A DNA stretch of 64,000 bases, from positions 1 to 64,000 of the forward strand of contig NZ_BSOW01000003.1 in assembly GCF_030160715.1 (NCBI RefSeq), given 5' to 3'. This DNA is from Bradyrhizobium iriomotense (GTDB taxonomy: Bacteria; Pseudomonadota; Alphaproteobacteria; Rhizobiales; Xanthobacteraceae). Position 1 is the stretch's first letter; every line of letters begins with the position of its first letter. The notes under the pieces are model-generated. The model made no database searches and was not told where the DNA came from. It saw only the letters and a program-made list of their open reading frames with translations. This document shows, in pieces, positions 25,991 to 34,299 of the stretch. The translations under genes and the position numbers were made by a program.

Positions 25991-26583
25991 CGCCAACTCC
26001 TATTGATCGGGTCTAATGTATGCCCGCGTCGTTTTCCGACTGGTAAATTGTTTCATTAAGTTTCTTGGGCGCGTCAAAAAGAATAGGCTCGGTTGGCCCC
26101 GCCTGCAGCCTCATAGGGTGATATCGATTAAATTAGGGTTTCCTCACCCGATTCAAATGGATCTAAATCGGCGGGCCCCACGGCAGTCGTGTCGTGGCGC
26201 CTCTCAAGGCGTCATCGCGCGACCATATGCGCCTTTGCGCCGGCGCTTGAGCACGGCTGCGAGGCGTCCGACCAGATAGCTCACGACGTGCGGCTGCGAC
26301 CGTGCCGCGTTGTCGGCGACGCGCTCGTCCTCGCTCGTGTCGTTCACGATGCCGATGTAGTTTTTTCTGGCGTCTTGCTGCGGCACGGGCGTGTGACCTT
26401 GGCCAATCAAGGACGCGACCATGCCTGGCAGAGCGGCAATCGACGGTTAATTTTTTCTCCCGTAGGAATACTCGGGTGCGACGATGAGGTCAGGCGGCCG
26501 TAGTGAAAAGCGACGGCGCCGCTTAACGGATTATTGAGCCTGTTCGTCAACGGGGCGACGAGCCAGCACCTGACCGGCAGGCA
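25991..26583. other. AT-rich region with no secure gene
   Basis: This roughly 590-base stretch follows the Flp pilin start and contains AT-rich runs such as CATTAAGTTTCTTGG near 26055 and TTAATTTTTTCTCCC near 26447. The first part is likely the pilin promoter region. A weak leftward reading frame (26204-26422) is listed separately. No repeat, RNA gene or attachment site is evident. Confidence 0.4.
26204..26422 (-). CDS. Possible small hypothetical protein (72 residues)
   Basis: A 72-codon leftward frame begins MVASLIGQGHTPVPQQDARK and ends with KRRRKGAYGRAMTP. It contains VVSYLVGRLAAVLKRRRK, which looks like an amphipathic or membrane-associated helix with a basic end. The ATG lacks a good ribosome-binding sequence at normal distance, and a rightward frame overlaps it, so it is only a possible gene. 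Confidence 0.3.
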   Translation of the reverse strand: MVASLIGQGHTPVPQQDARKNYIGIVNDTSEDERVADNAARSQPHVVSYLVGRLAAVLKRRRKGAYGRAMTP

Positions 26584-26820
26584 TCATCCGCACCGGCCGT
26601 CGGCGTTCAGCGCCCGCAACATGGCGATACGGGCGAACATCATCCAGCCGCCACCGGTTTCAGCCGCGTTGATCAGGGTCTCGATGGCGGTCTGCCAGTG
26701 GGCTTCATGCTGCGCATCCTCGGGCAGCTTCATGATGTAGTCGGCCGCCTCTTGCAGCGTGAGCAGCTTGCGCCGGTTGGGCAGGGGGATTGGTTCGTCG
26801 AACGACGTCGACCAGGGCAT
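26584..26820 (-). CDS. Small hypothetical protein (78 residues)
   Basis: A 78-residue cytoplasmic protein with a helical core: LLTLQEAADYIMKLPEDAQH followed by WQTAIETLINAAETGGGW and MFARIAMLRALNADG. The sequence has the composition of a real protein and codon use normal for the region. I recognise it only as a conserved-looking small rhizobial protein. It lies 60 bases downstream of the Ku gene on the same strand and may share its transcript. Confidence 0.65.
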   Translation of the reverse strand: MPWSTSFDEPIPLPNRRKLLTLQEAADYIMKLPEDAQHEAHWQTAIETLINAAETGGGWMMFARIAMLRALNADGRCG

Positions 26821-26880
26821 GTCAGGCCGGGCGATACGCGGGAAGGGACATCACAGCAGCGTCGCCCGGAAGTGGTGCCG

Positions 26881-27846
26881 CTATCCGGCCTTCCTGCCGC
26901 GCGCCGGCGCACGCACCGGCTTGTCGGCCTTCTTGGGCGGCGCTTCCTTGGCGGCGGCGGTCTTGCCGCCCTTGCCGGCGATCGGCAGCAGCATTTCGCG
27001 CTGACCCTCGACGCGCTTCTTCGGCTTCTTGGCCTTGCCGTTGACCTTGGCGGCGGGCGCGGCTTCCTTCTCGGTCGCGAGGCTCTTCTTGAGCGCGTCC
27101 ATCAGGTTGATGACGTTGCCGCCCGTCTTCGGCGCGGTCTTGGCGGCGAGCGGAACACCGCTGCGCTTCTTGTTGATCAGGTCGATCAGCGCGGTCTCGT
27201 AGTGGTCCTCGAACAGCTCGGGCTCGAACGCGCCCGACTTCTTCTCGACGATGTGCTTGGCGAGGTCGAGCATGTCCTTCGTGAGCTTCACGTCCTGGAT
27301 GTCGTCGAAATACTCCTTCTCGCTGCGCACCTCGTAGGGGTAGCGCAGCAGCGTGCCCATCAGACCGCTGTCGAGCGGCTCGAGCGCGATGATGTGCTCG
27401 CGGTTGGTCAGCACCACGCGGCCGATCGCGACCTTGTCCATGCTGCGGATGGTCTCGCGGATCACCGCATAGGCATCGTGGCCGACCTTGCCGTCCGGCA
27501 CGAGATAATACGGGCGGATCAGATAGCGGTTGTCGATGTCGGTCTTGGGCACGAATTCATCGATCTCGATCGTGTGGGTCGATTCCAGCGCGATCTCGTC
27601 GAGCTCGTCCTTGGTGACCTCGATGTAGGTGTCGGTATCGACCTTGTAGCCCTTGACGATGTCGTCGGAGGTGACCTCGTCGCCGGTCTCGGCGTCGACC
27701 TTGAGGTACTTGATCCGATGGCCGGTCTTCCGGTTGATCTGGTTGAAGGAGACCTTCTCGGTATCCGAAGTGGCCGGATAGAGCGCGACCGGGCAGGTCA
27801 CGAGCGAGAGGCGCAAAAAACCCTTCCAATTGGCACGGGGGGCCAT
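26881..27846 (-). CDS. ku: Ku protein for non-homologous end joining
   Basis: Bacterial Ku binds the ends of double-strand DNA breaks and recruits the ligase LigD. The 321-residue protein has the Ku core (MAPRANWKGFLRLSLVTCPV, KTDIDNRYLIRPYYLVPDGK, LLRYPYEVRSEKEYFDDI and FEPELFEDHYETALIDLI). The C-terminal 90 residues are Lys/Ala-rich (KAKKPKKR, PVRAPARGRKAG), typical of bacterial Ku extensions that modulate DNA binding. No ligD gene lies in this window. Bradyrhizobium genomes usually carry several ku and ligD genes. Confidence 0.95.
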   Translation of the reverse strand: MAPRANWKGFLRLSLVTCPVALYPATSDTEKVSFNQINRKTGHRIKYLKVDAETGDEVTSDDIVKGYKVDTDTYIEVTKDELDEIALESTHTIEIDEFVPKTDIDNRYLIRPYYLVPDGKVGHDAYAVIRETIRSMDKVAIGRVVLTNREHIIALEPLDSGLMGTLLRYPYEVRSEKEYFDDIQDVKLTKDMLDLAKHIVEKKSGAFEPELFEDHYETALIDLINKKRSGVPLAAKTAPKTGGNVINLMDALKKSLATEKEAAPAAKVNGKAKKPKKRVEGQREMLLPIAGKGGKTAAAKEAPPKKADKPVRAPARGRKAG

Positions 27847-28067
27847 GGGCTACTCCAAACGCAACAGGGACAGCCTGTGAGGATAACACCCGGGAACCGC
27901 GAATCATAGCAAGGGGCCGAATGGAATCTTGCAACGGCGTTAATCGCTGACCCTCTGCCGGTCCGGCCCGGAACATCGTTCGCGATCAGACGTTGCCCCG
28001 CACGTCACGAGAGGCCGCGAGGAGGTCGCGGCATTTGGACGCGATACCCCGGCAATTGAGGGTTACC

Positions 28068-28220
28068 ATGGCTACGAGACGCAACGATCAGATCATCGAG
28101 ACATCGACCGAAGCGCGCCAGGGCGAGCCCGGTCCATCGGTCGCGGCGTTGCTCACCGTCTCGACCGGACTTGCGATCCTGATCCTCGGCGTCATCTGGT
28201 TCGTGTTTTTCCGGACCTGA
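28068..28220 (+). CDS. Single-span small membrane protein (50 residues)
   Basis: A 50-residue protein with a charged N-terminal half (MATRRNDQIIETSTEARQGE) and a C-terminal membrane segment (VAALLTVSTGLAILILGVIW) ending FVFFRT. It is a tail-anchored or small bitopic membrane protein of unknown role. The ATG at 28068 follows a GAGGGTTACC sequence that can serve as ribosome-binding site. It is followed by a large GC-rich hairpin before feuP. Confidence 0.65.
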   Translation: MATRRNDQIIETSTEARQGEPGPSVAALLTVSTGLAILILGVIWFVFFRT

Positions 28221-28279
28221 GCGTCGCCGCGCGGGACGCGCGATCAGTGCTTCCGACTCGCCGCGGAACGCGGCAAATT

Positions 28280-28323
28280 GCGCCCGCCCTGCGGCCGGCT
28301 TCGCCCGGCCGCAGGGCGGGCGC
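28280..28323. terminator. Long GC-rich hairpin between genes
   Basis: A perfect 19-base-pair stem (left arm 28280-28298, right arm 28305-28323) closes a six-base loop CTTCGC. No T-run follows on either strand, so it is not a classical intrinsic terminator, but it separates the 50-residue gene from feuP and may attenuate or end transcription, or be a copy of a repeat. Confidence 0.5.
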
Positions 28324-28454
28324 CGTCGTGTCGGCTTCATGACGAAAAAGTAACATTTGCCGGTTCCCGGCGTTCATATTCAGTTCACGCCGGAATTGAT
28401 CATCTTGGCAGTAGATTCCGCAGTCCATCCTTTCGGCTATTCCTGGAGAGAAGC

Positions 28455-29129
28455 GTGCGCCTGCTTGTTGTTGAGGACGACCCCGATCTCAATCGCCAGC
28501 TCACCAAGGCGCTGACCGACGCCGGCTACGTCGTCGACCGCGCCTTCGACGGGGAGGAGGGGCACTATCTCGGCGACAACGAGCCCTATGACGCCGTGGT
28601 GCTCGACATCGGCCTGCCCAAGAAGGACGGCATCTCGGTGCTGGAGGCCTGGCGGCGCAACGGCCGTTCCATGCCGGTCCTGATCCTCACCGCGCGCGAC
28701 CGCTGGAGCGACAAGGTCCAGGGCTTCGATGCCGGCGCCGACGACTATGTCGCAAAGCCCTTCCATCTCGAGGAGGTGCTGGCGCGGATTCGCGCGCTGC
28801 TGCGCCGATCGGCCGGTCACGCCCAGAGCGAGCTGACCTGCGGACCGGTGACCCTGGACACGCGAACCAACAAGGTGACCGTCTCCGGCAACCCCGTGAA
28901 GATGACCTCGCACGAGTACCGGCTGCTGCAATATCTGATGCACCATGCCGGCCGCGTGGTCTCCCGCACCGAGCTCGTCGAGCACCTCTACGACCAGGAT
29001 TTCGACCGCGACTCCAACACCATCGAGGTCTTTGTCGGCCGCATCCGCAAGAAGCTGGACGTCGATATTATCCAGACCGTCCGTGGTCTCGGCTATCTCC
29101 TGACCCCGCCGGCCGCGCCCGGGACTTGA
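28455..29129 (+). CDS. feuP: OmpR-type response regulator, FeuP-like
   Basis: The 224-residue protein starts at GTG 28455 behind GGAGAG. The receiver domain (residues 1-120) has the acidic pair EDDPD, phospho-acceptor D51 in VVLDIGLPKKDG and the conserved Lys in YVAKPFHLEEVL. The winged-helix domain (about 130-220) ends VRGLGYLL. The sequence closely resembles rhizobial and Brucella FeuP, which regulates envelope and cyclic glucan export functions. The partner kinase follows 80 bases downstream. FeuP identity rests on recognition of the receiver sequence. Confidence 0.88.
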   Translation: MRLLVVEDDPDLNRQLTKALTDAGYVVDRAFDGEEGHYLGDNEPYDAVVLDIGLPKKDGISVLEAWRRNGRSMPVLILTARDRWSDKVQGFDAGADDYVAKPFHLEEVLARIRALLRRSAGHAQSELTCGPVTLDTRTNKVTVSGNPVKMTSHEYRLLQYLMHHAGRVVSRTELVEHLYDQDFDRDSNTIEVFVGRIRKKLDVDIIQTVRGLGYLLTPPAAPGT

Positions 29130-29209
29130 CCGGGCGGTGGGACCGGGGTCTTGGTCGGATATGACCGTCTCCGACCACCCGCCGTCCTGCGCCTGCCGGG
29201 ATCGATCCA

Positions 29210-30586
29210 ATGCGCGCTAGCTCGCTTGCCAACCGCCTGTTCCTGTCGGCGACGGCATGGCTGGTGGTGATCCTGGCCATCACCGGCGTCGTGCTGTCGT
29301 CGGTGTACAAGAACGCTACCGAGCGCGCCTTCGATCGCCGGCTCAATCTTTACCTGCGCACACTGATCGCCGAGGTGGCCACGCCCGACGAGCCGCCGGA
29401 CCGTCAATTCCAGTCGCTCGGCGAGCCGCTGTTCGAGCTGCCGCTGTCGGGCTGGTACTGGCAGATCACGCGCACCGACACCGAGAAGCCGGAGGTGCGC
29501 TCGTCGCGTTCGCTCTGGGACAAGAAGCTGCCGAAGCTGGAGGAGCAGGGCGTCGAGCTGACCGCAGCCGGCATCCGGCTCGGTTATGTCGATGGACCGG
29601 AAGGTCAGACCTTGCGGATGGTGGAGCGGCCGGTCGATCTCGGCGCCGACGGCAAGTTCCTGGTCAGCGTCGCCGGCGATGCCACCGAGATTTTCGACGA
29701 GACGCGCAGCTTCGACTATTATCTCGGCGGCACGTTCACGGCGCTCGGCATCGTGCTCCTGCTCACCACGGTTTTCCAGGTCCGCTTCGGCCTTGCGCCG
29801 TTGAAGCGCATTTCGGACGCGATCGCCGACATCCGCTCCGGGCGTGCCGAGCGGCTGGAAGGCGAATTCCCCGTCGAGATCGCGCCGCTCGCGCGCGAGA
29901 CCAATGCGCTGATCGAGGCCAATCGCGAGATCGTCGAGCGCGCGCGCACCCATGTCGGTAATCTTGCGCACGCGATCAAGACGCCGCTCTCGGTGATCGT
30001 CAACGAGGCCACCACCCATGCTGCCGATCCGTTCGCGGAGAAGGTCATGAAGCAGGCCGACGTCATGCGTGACCAGCTCGCCCATCACCTGGAGCGCGCC
30101 CGCATCGCGGCCAGGGTCTCGATCGTCGCAACCGTGACGGAGGTGGCGCCGACGATCGAGGCGCTGCGTCGGACCATGGAGAAGATCCACCGCGATCGCA
30201 GCATCGTCGTCGAAGCCAAGGCGGATCCATCAGCGAAATTTCGCGGCGAGCGGCAGGATCTGGAGGAGATGGTCGGCAATCTCGTCGACAATGCCTGCAA
30301 ATGGGCGGCCTCGCGCGTCTTCGTCGAGGTGCTGGTGGACGCGCCCGGCAAGCCCGATACCGGGCCACGCCTGCGGATCATCGTCGATGACGACGGCCGT
30401 GGCCTGTCCGAGGCCGAGCGGGCGCAGGTCTCGCGCAGGGGGCAGCGGCTCGACGAATCCAAGCCGGGATCGGGCCTTGGGCTATCGATCGTCGTCGACC
30501 TCGCCGCGCTCTATGGCGGCAGTCTGTCGCTCGGCAGCGCGCCGATCGGAGGCTTGCGGGCGGAGCTGGTGCTCCCCGGTATTTAG
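29210..30586 (+). CDS. feuQ: Membrane sensor histidine kinase, FeuQ-like
   Basis: A 458-residue kinase with two membrane segments (about residues 10-30 and 175-195) enclosing a periplasmic sensor domain of about 145 residues. A HAMP-like linker is followed by a dimerisation domain with H254 in NLAHAIKTPLSV and an HATPase domain with NLVDNACKWA, DDDGRGLS and GSGLGLSIVVDLAA. The acceptor motif LAHAIKTPLS is the form used by PhoQ/FeuQ-type kinases. It would phosphorylate the adjacent FeuP-like regulator in response to an envelope signal. Confidence 0.87.
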   Translation: MRASSLANRLFLSATAWLVVILAITGVVLSSVYKNATERAFDRRLNLYLRTLIAEVATPDEPPDRQFQSLGEPLFELPLSGWYWQITRTDTEKPEVRSSRSLWDKKLPKLEEQGVELTAAGIRLGYVDGPEGQTLRMVERPVDLGADGKFLVSVAGDATEIFDETRSFDYYLGGTFTALGIVLLLTTVFQVRFGLAPLKRISDAIADIRSGRAERLEGEFPVEIAPLARETNALIEANREIVERARTHVGNLAHAIKTPLSVIVNEATTHAADPFAEKVMKQADVMRDQLAHHLERARIAARVSIVATVTEVAPTIEALRRTMEKIHRDRSIVVEAKADPSAKFRGERQDLEEMVGNLVDNACKWAASRVFVEVLVDAPGKPDTGPRLRIIVDDDGRGLSEAERAQVSRRGQRLDESKPGSGLGLSIVVDLAALYGGSLSLGSAPIGGLRAELVLPGI

Positions 30587-30724
30587 TCCTTGTTCCCGTG
30601 CGCCTTTTTCCGTTCAGGGAATGTGGTTTCGACACAAAACGCAACACCGCTGGGCAACTTCCTAAACGCCTTCTTAACGCGCCACCTCCTATGATCGCGC
30701 CCGGACGCATCCCTCGTCCTCCAC

Positions 30725-32140
30725 ATGACCGTGCATACCGGGCGCATGAGCCAGACATCGATCGAGCGGCTGAGAGACTATCTCGCGCAGCTCCCGCCGC
30801 AGTCGCAGGCGCTGCTGATGCGGGAGTTCGAGCGCGCGCTGGAGCGCGGCCAGGACACGGCGGTTGCCTCCCTCGTGCTCGAGCAGCTGCGCAAGATCGT
30901 GCGCAAGACCGAGGTCGACGAAGACGCTGCGCCGCGCACGGAGGATCTGTCCCGGCTGCTTTACCAGCCACTGGAACCGTTCCTTGTCGAGGCCGGCATT
31001 CCGATCCGCCTCGGGCAGATCCGCCGCTCCTCGCTACTTCCGATCTGGCAATGGCTCGGTCGCGATGGTGCTCCTAACAAGGTAAGTGAGATCGACGCCG
31101 CGCTTTCCCGGCTGCCGGCGGGCGACAACGGAGAGGCTCTGGCCCTGAAGATCCAGGTGGTCGCGGCCGATGCGATCTTCGAGCTGACGGGGCCTGGCGG
31201 TGGCGACAAGTCGCGCGCGCTTGCCCGCGTCGGCCCGCCCAACGTCATCGAGGACCTCTATTCGATCGGTGCCGTGCTCGGAGTTCGCGAGGCCATCGCG
31301 AGCCTCAATGAGAAGCTGCCGCGGTTCCTGCGGGCCTTCGGCGATTCCCAGATCGCGTCGGTGACGGCCGCGCTCAATGTCCCCGTTCTCCAGACGCCGC
31401 AGATGCTGCCGTTTGCGCTGTCGATGGTGATCCAGCGGCTGACGGCGCCCTGGCAGATCATCCGCCTCGCCATCAAGATGGCGGCCTCCGACGACGAGAT
31501 CCGCGTCGCCGCAACGCCGTTCGGCGTGGCGGTCACGATGGCCCTGCATGACCTGTCCTGTCTCGCCGCCATGCTGCGGCTCGACATCAAGCGCGGCCGC
31601 TTCGACAACATCGCCGAGAACCTCAAGGCGCTGCATGACGGCGTGCGCGGATTGCGCACCGAGCTCGACCTGCGCAACGATTCCGCCTGGGGCAAGCAGC
31701 TCACCTCGATCCGTGCCGATATTTCAAACGCCCTGCAATCGGAGATCGACAGCGTGCCGGGCCGTGTCCGCCGCATCCTGCGCCAGCGCGCGGAGAAGGA
31801 CATTCCGCCCGGCGCCCGCGTCGACAGCACCGAGGTCGAGGAAACCGCCGCGCTGATCGACTTCGTCGCGACCTGCCGCAACTATGCCAGCGAGCTTGCG
31901 ATCAACGAGGTGACGCTGCGCACCTATTCGGACCTCCAGCAATATGTGGAGCGGTCGACGGAATCCCTGGTGCAGTCGCTGCGCGCCGCCGACCACAAGG
32001 TCCGCGCCTATCGTCAGCAGCAGATGGCCGCCGCCATCCGCTTCTGTGAAGTGCTGTTCGGCGACGACTACGCCTCGCTGATGAGCAGGGCGGCCGAAAG
32101 CGCGCTGACCGGCGAGCGCAAATCCTCGCGCGCCGGCTGA
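30725..32140 (+). CDS. Conserved cytoplasmic protein of unknown function (471 residues)
   Basis: A 471-residue, largely helical protein without signal peptide or membrane segments. It begins with a helical region (MSQTSIERLRDYLAQLPPQS), has a loop EVDEDAAPRTEDLSRLLYQP and a long central helical region including PFALSMVIQRLTAPWQIIRL. Near the end ETAALIDFVATCRNYASELA precedes a coiled-coil-like stretch. I recognise it as a type conserved in alphaproteobacteria but know no function. Either of two starts (30725 or the Met in GRMSQTSIERL at 30746) is possible. It sits between feuPQ and a small gene. Confidence 0.75.
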   Translation: MTVHTGRMSQTSIERLRDYLAQLPPQSQALLMREFERALERGQDTAVASLVLEQLRKIVRKTEVDEDAAPRTEDLSRLLYQPLEPFLVEAGIPIRLGQIRRSSLLPIWQWLGRDGAPNKVSEIDAALSRLPAGDNGEALALKIQVVAADAIFELTGPGGGDKSRALARVGPPNVIEDLYSIGAVLGVREAIASLNEKLPRFLRAFGDSQIASVTAALNVPVLQTPQMLPFALSMVIQRLTAPWQIIRLAIKMAASDDEIRVAATPFGVAVTMALHDLSCLAAMLRLDIKRGRFDNIAENLKALHDGVRGLRTELDLRNDSAWGKQLTSIRADISNALQSEIDSVPGRVRRILRQRAEKDIPPGARVDSTEVEETAALIDFVATCRNYASELAINEVTLRTYSDLQQYVERSTESLVQSLRAADHKVRAYRQQQMAAAIRFCEVLFGDDYASLMSRAAESALTGERKSSRAG

Positions 32141-32223
32141 GTTTGGGCGCACAACAGCCTGCCTACAATTTACGGTTGACGTGCTCGGTGCCGGAACGTA
32201 CGGTCCGCGCGCAAGATTTTGGA

Positions 32224-32511
32224 ATGTCTATTTGTGGGCGCATGAAACCCGTCATCAGCTTCGTGGAAATCGAGAACCGCGTGATTTCGGCGACTTATCG
32301 CAGAATGATGCAAAAGGCGAAGGTGGTGCTGGTCGAAAGGGCGAGTGGTCGGCAATTGGCCGATCCGGTCACCACGATCGCTTCTCCCGTTCCCGTCGGC
32401 GCATTGCGCATTAAGCTGCCGGAAACGGTCGGGCCGGGAACCTATTTCCTGAAGGCGCTGAACGGGCACGGCGAGGACGCAGCCCAGAGCGCAGATTTCG
32501 AGATCGCCTAA
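32224..32511 (+). CDS. Small hypothetical protein, beta-rich (95 residues)
   Basis: The protein contains MKPVISFVEIENRVISATYR, a long charged strand-helix region (KAKVVLVERASGRQL) and ends with TYFLKALNGHGEDAAQSADF. Repeated short strands suggest a small beta-sandwich. There is no signal peptide. ATG 32224 and ATG 32242 are both possible; the second would give 89 residues. It resembles small alphaproteobacterial proteins of unknown function. Confidence 0.6.
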   Translation: MSICGRMKPVISFVEIENRVISATYRRMMQKAKVVLVERASGRQLADPVTTIASPVPVGALRIKLPETVGPGTYFLKALNGHGEDAAQSADFEIA

Positions 32512-32554
32512 GCCGTTGGATTGTCTCCGTTTCGGCCCGGCTTCGGTCGCGTCA

Positions 32555-32572
32555 AATTGACAATTGTCAATT
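32555..32572. promoter_or_regulatory. 18-base perfect palindrome upstream of ccmI
   Basis: AATTGACAATTGTCAATT is a perfect 18-base dyad, AT-rich inside GC-rich DNA, about 70 bases before the ccmI start. It could be an operator for the ccm operon. It includes TTGACA, a -35-like sequence. No regulator is indicated by the sequence alone. Confidence 0.4.
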
Positions 32573-32642
32573 GCCGCCCCGCTTCAGCGTGGTGTAAAGC
32601 CACCTAAGAGGCGCGAACGACGCGCTGCCGGAAGTTTGCCCG

Positions 32643-33764
32643 ATGACGCTATGGTTCGTGTTCGCGCTGATGACGGTCGCGGCGATTTTCGCCGTGCTCT
32701 GGCCGCTCGGCCGCGCCGGCCGCGCGCAGGGCCAAGACACTGAAAATCAAGGCAGCGAGGTTGCCGTCTACAAGGACCAGCTTGCCGAGATCGAGCGTGA
32801 TCTTGCCGCGGGCTTGATCGCGGCGCCGGAGGCGGAGGCTGCGCGGATCGAGATCGGCCGCCGATTGCTGGCCGCGGCCGACAGCCAGCCTGCGCTGGAC
32901 GGCCGGGCGAGCCTGAAATGGCGCCGCGCGGCGGCCGTGCTGGCGCTGGTCGGCCTGCCGCTGGTCGCGATCCTCGTCTACGTCCCGCTCGGCTCGCCGA
33001 GGCTGCACGACTTTCCGCTGGCGCAGCGCGATCGCGCCCCCGGCATGCAGCAGTCGCTCGAGAACATGGTAGTGCAGGTCGAGCAGCACCTAGAGAAGAA
33101 TCCGACCGACGGGCGCGGCTGGAACGTGCTTGCGCCGGTCTTGGAGCGGCTCGGCCGCTATGACGACGCGGTGCGCGCCTATCGCAATTCACTCACCTAC
33201 AATGGCGAGAGCGCGGAGCGGAGGTCCGACCTCGGCGAGGCGCTTTTGGCTGCCGCCGGCGGTGTCGTGACGGCCGATGCCAAGGCGGAGTTCGAGCGCG
33301 CGCACGCGCTCGATGCACAAGAGCCGAAGGCGAACTATTTTCTCGGTCTTGCCGCCGAGCAGGACGGCCGCAAGGATGATGCGGCCGCGATCTGGCGCGG
33401 GGTGCTTGCGAAAGCACCGCCGGACGCGCCGTGGCGTGCGCTCGTGCAATCCTCGCTGGCGCGGGTCGGCGGCGGCAGCGCCGCGCCGGCGCTCTCGGAC
33501 GATACCATCGCCGCGGCCAAGGACATGAGCGAAGGTGACCGCGGCGCCATGATCCGCGGCATGGTCGATCGGCTCGCCAACCGGCTCAAGCAGAACGGCG
33601 ACGACGTCGATGGCTGGCTGCGCCTCGTGCGCGCCTACGTCGTGATGGGCGAGCGCGACAAGGCGAGGGGCGCGCTCAGCGACGCCCGCGAGGCGGTGGC
33701 CAACGACGCCGAGCGGCTGCGCCAGCTCAATGAAGGCCTGAAGAATCTCGGGCTCGATGGATGA
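32643..33764 (+). CDS. ccmI: Cytochrome c biogenesis protein CcmI
   Basis: CcmI (CycH) escorts apocytochrome c to the heme lyase CcmF/CcmH at the periplasmic side of the membrane. The 373-residue protein has two N-terminal membrane segments (about residues 3-20 and 95-115), separated by a cytoplasmic coiled-coil loop with [15 protein letters not shown], and a periplasmic TPR region ([20 protein letters not shown]). The topology and position at the head of ccmIEFH are characteristic. Its stop overlaps the possible early start of ccmE. Confidence 0.95.
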   Translation: MTLWFVFALMTVAAIFAVLWPLGRAGRAQGQDTENQGSEVAVYKDQLAEIERDLAAGLIAAPEAEAARIEIGRRLLAAADSQPALDGRASLKWRRAAAVLALVGLPLVAILVYVPLGSPRLHDFPLAQRDRAPGMQQSLENMVVQVEQHLEKNPTDGRGWNVLAPVLERLGRYDDAVRAYRNSLTYNGESAERRSDLGEALLAAAGGVVTADAKAEFERAHALDAQEPKANYFLGLAAEQDGRKDDAAAIWRGVLAKAPPDAPWRALVQSSLARVGGGSAAPALSDDTIAAAKDMSEGDRGAMIRGMVDRLANRLKQNGDDVDGWLRLVRAYVVMGERDKARGALSDAREAVANDAERLRQLNEGLKNLGLDG

Positions 33765-33795
33765 CGATCGCAGGAAGGGCGGAAAGAGACCAGCT

Positions 33796-34299
33796 ATGAC
33801 GCGCAAGCAGCGACGTATGACCATCATCGGCGGATCGCTCGCCGTGCTCGCGCTCGCCGCAGCACTGGTGCTGAACGCGCTGCGCGACTCCATCGTGTTC
33901 TTCTCGACCCCGACCATGGTCGCGGAGAAGCACATCGCACCGGGCAAGCGGTTTCGCCTCGGCGGCCTGGTGCAGCCGGGCTCGCTGCAGCGTGGCGACA
34001 ATCTCGCCGTGACCTTCGAAGTTGCCGACGGGAGCGCCAAGCTGCCGGTCGCCTACAAGGGCATCCTGCCCGATCTGTTCCGCGAAGGGCAGGGCGTCGT
34101 CGCCGAAGGCGCGCTTGACGCCAGCGGCGTGTTCAAGGCCGACACCGTGCTCGCCAAGCATGACGAGACCTACATGCCCAAGGACGTCGCCGACGCGCTG
34201 AAGAAGCAGGGGCACTGGAAGGATGATTACGGCGCCAAGGGCAATGCGACGCCCGCGGCAACGACTGCGCAAGGCAATCCGCAGGGAGCCGTGCGGTGA
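33796..34299 (+). CDS. ccmE: Heme chaperone CcmE
   Basis: CcmE binds heme covalently in the periplasm and hands it to CcmF. The 167-residue form starting at ATG 33796 has a basic N-terminus (MTRKQRRM), one membrane anchor ([20 protein letters not shown]) and a beta-barrel periplasmic domain. The heme-binding histidine lies in [19 protein letters not shown] upstream supports 33796; an earlier ATG at 33757 overlaps ccmI and would add 13 residues. Its end overlaps the start of ccmF. Confidence 0.95.
   Translation: MTRKQRRMTIIGGSLAVLALAAALVLNALRDSIVFFSTPTMVAEKHIAPGKRFRLGGLVQPGSLQRGDNLAVTFEVADGSAKLPVAYKGILPDLFREGQGVVAEGALDASGVFKADTVLAKHDETYMPKDVADALKKQGHWKDDYGAKGNATPAATTAQGNPQGAVR

Noticed and set aside
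26189..26503. Rightward frame of 104 codons in the AT-rich region
   Set aside because: Overlaps the weak leftward frame, has no ribosome-binding site and no protein-like features.
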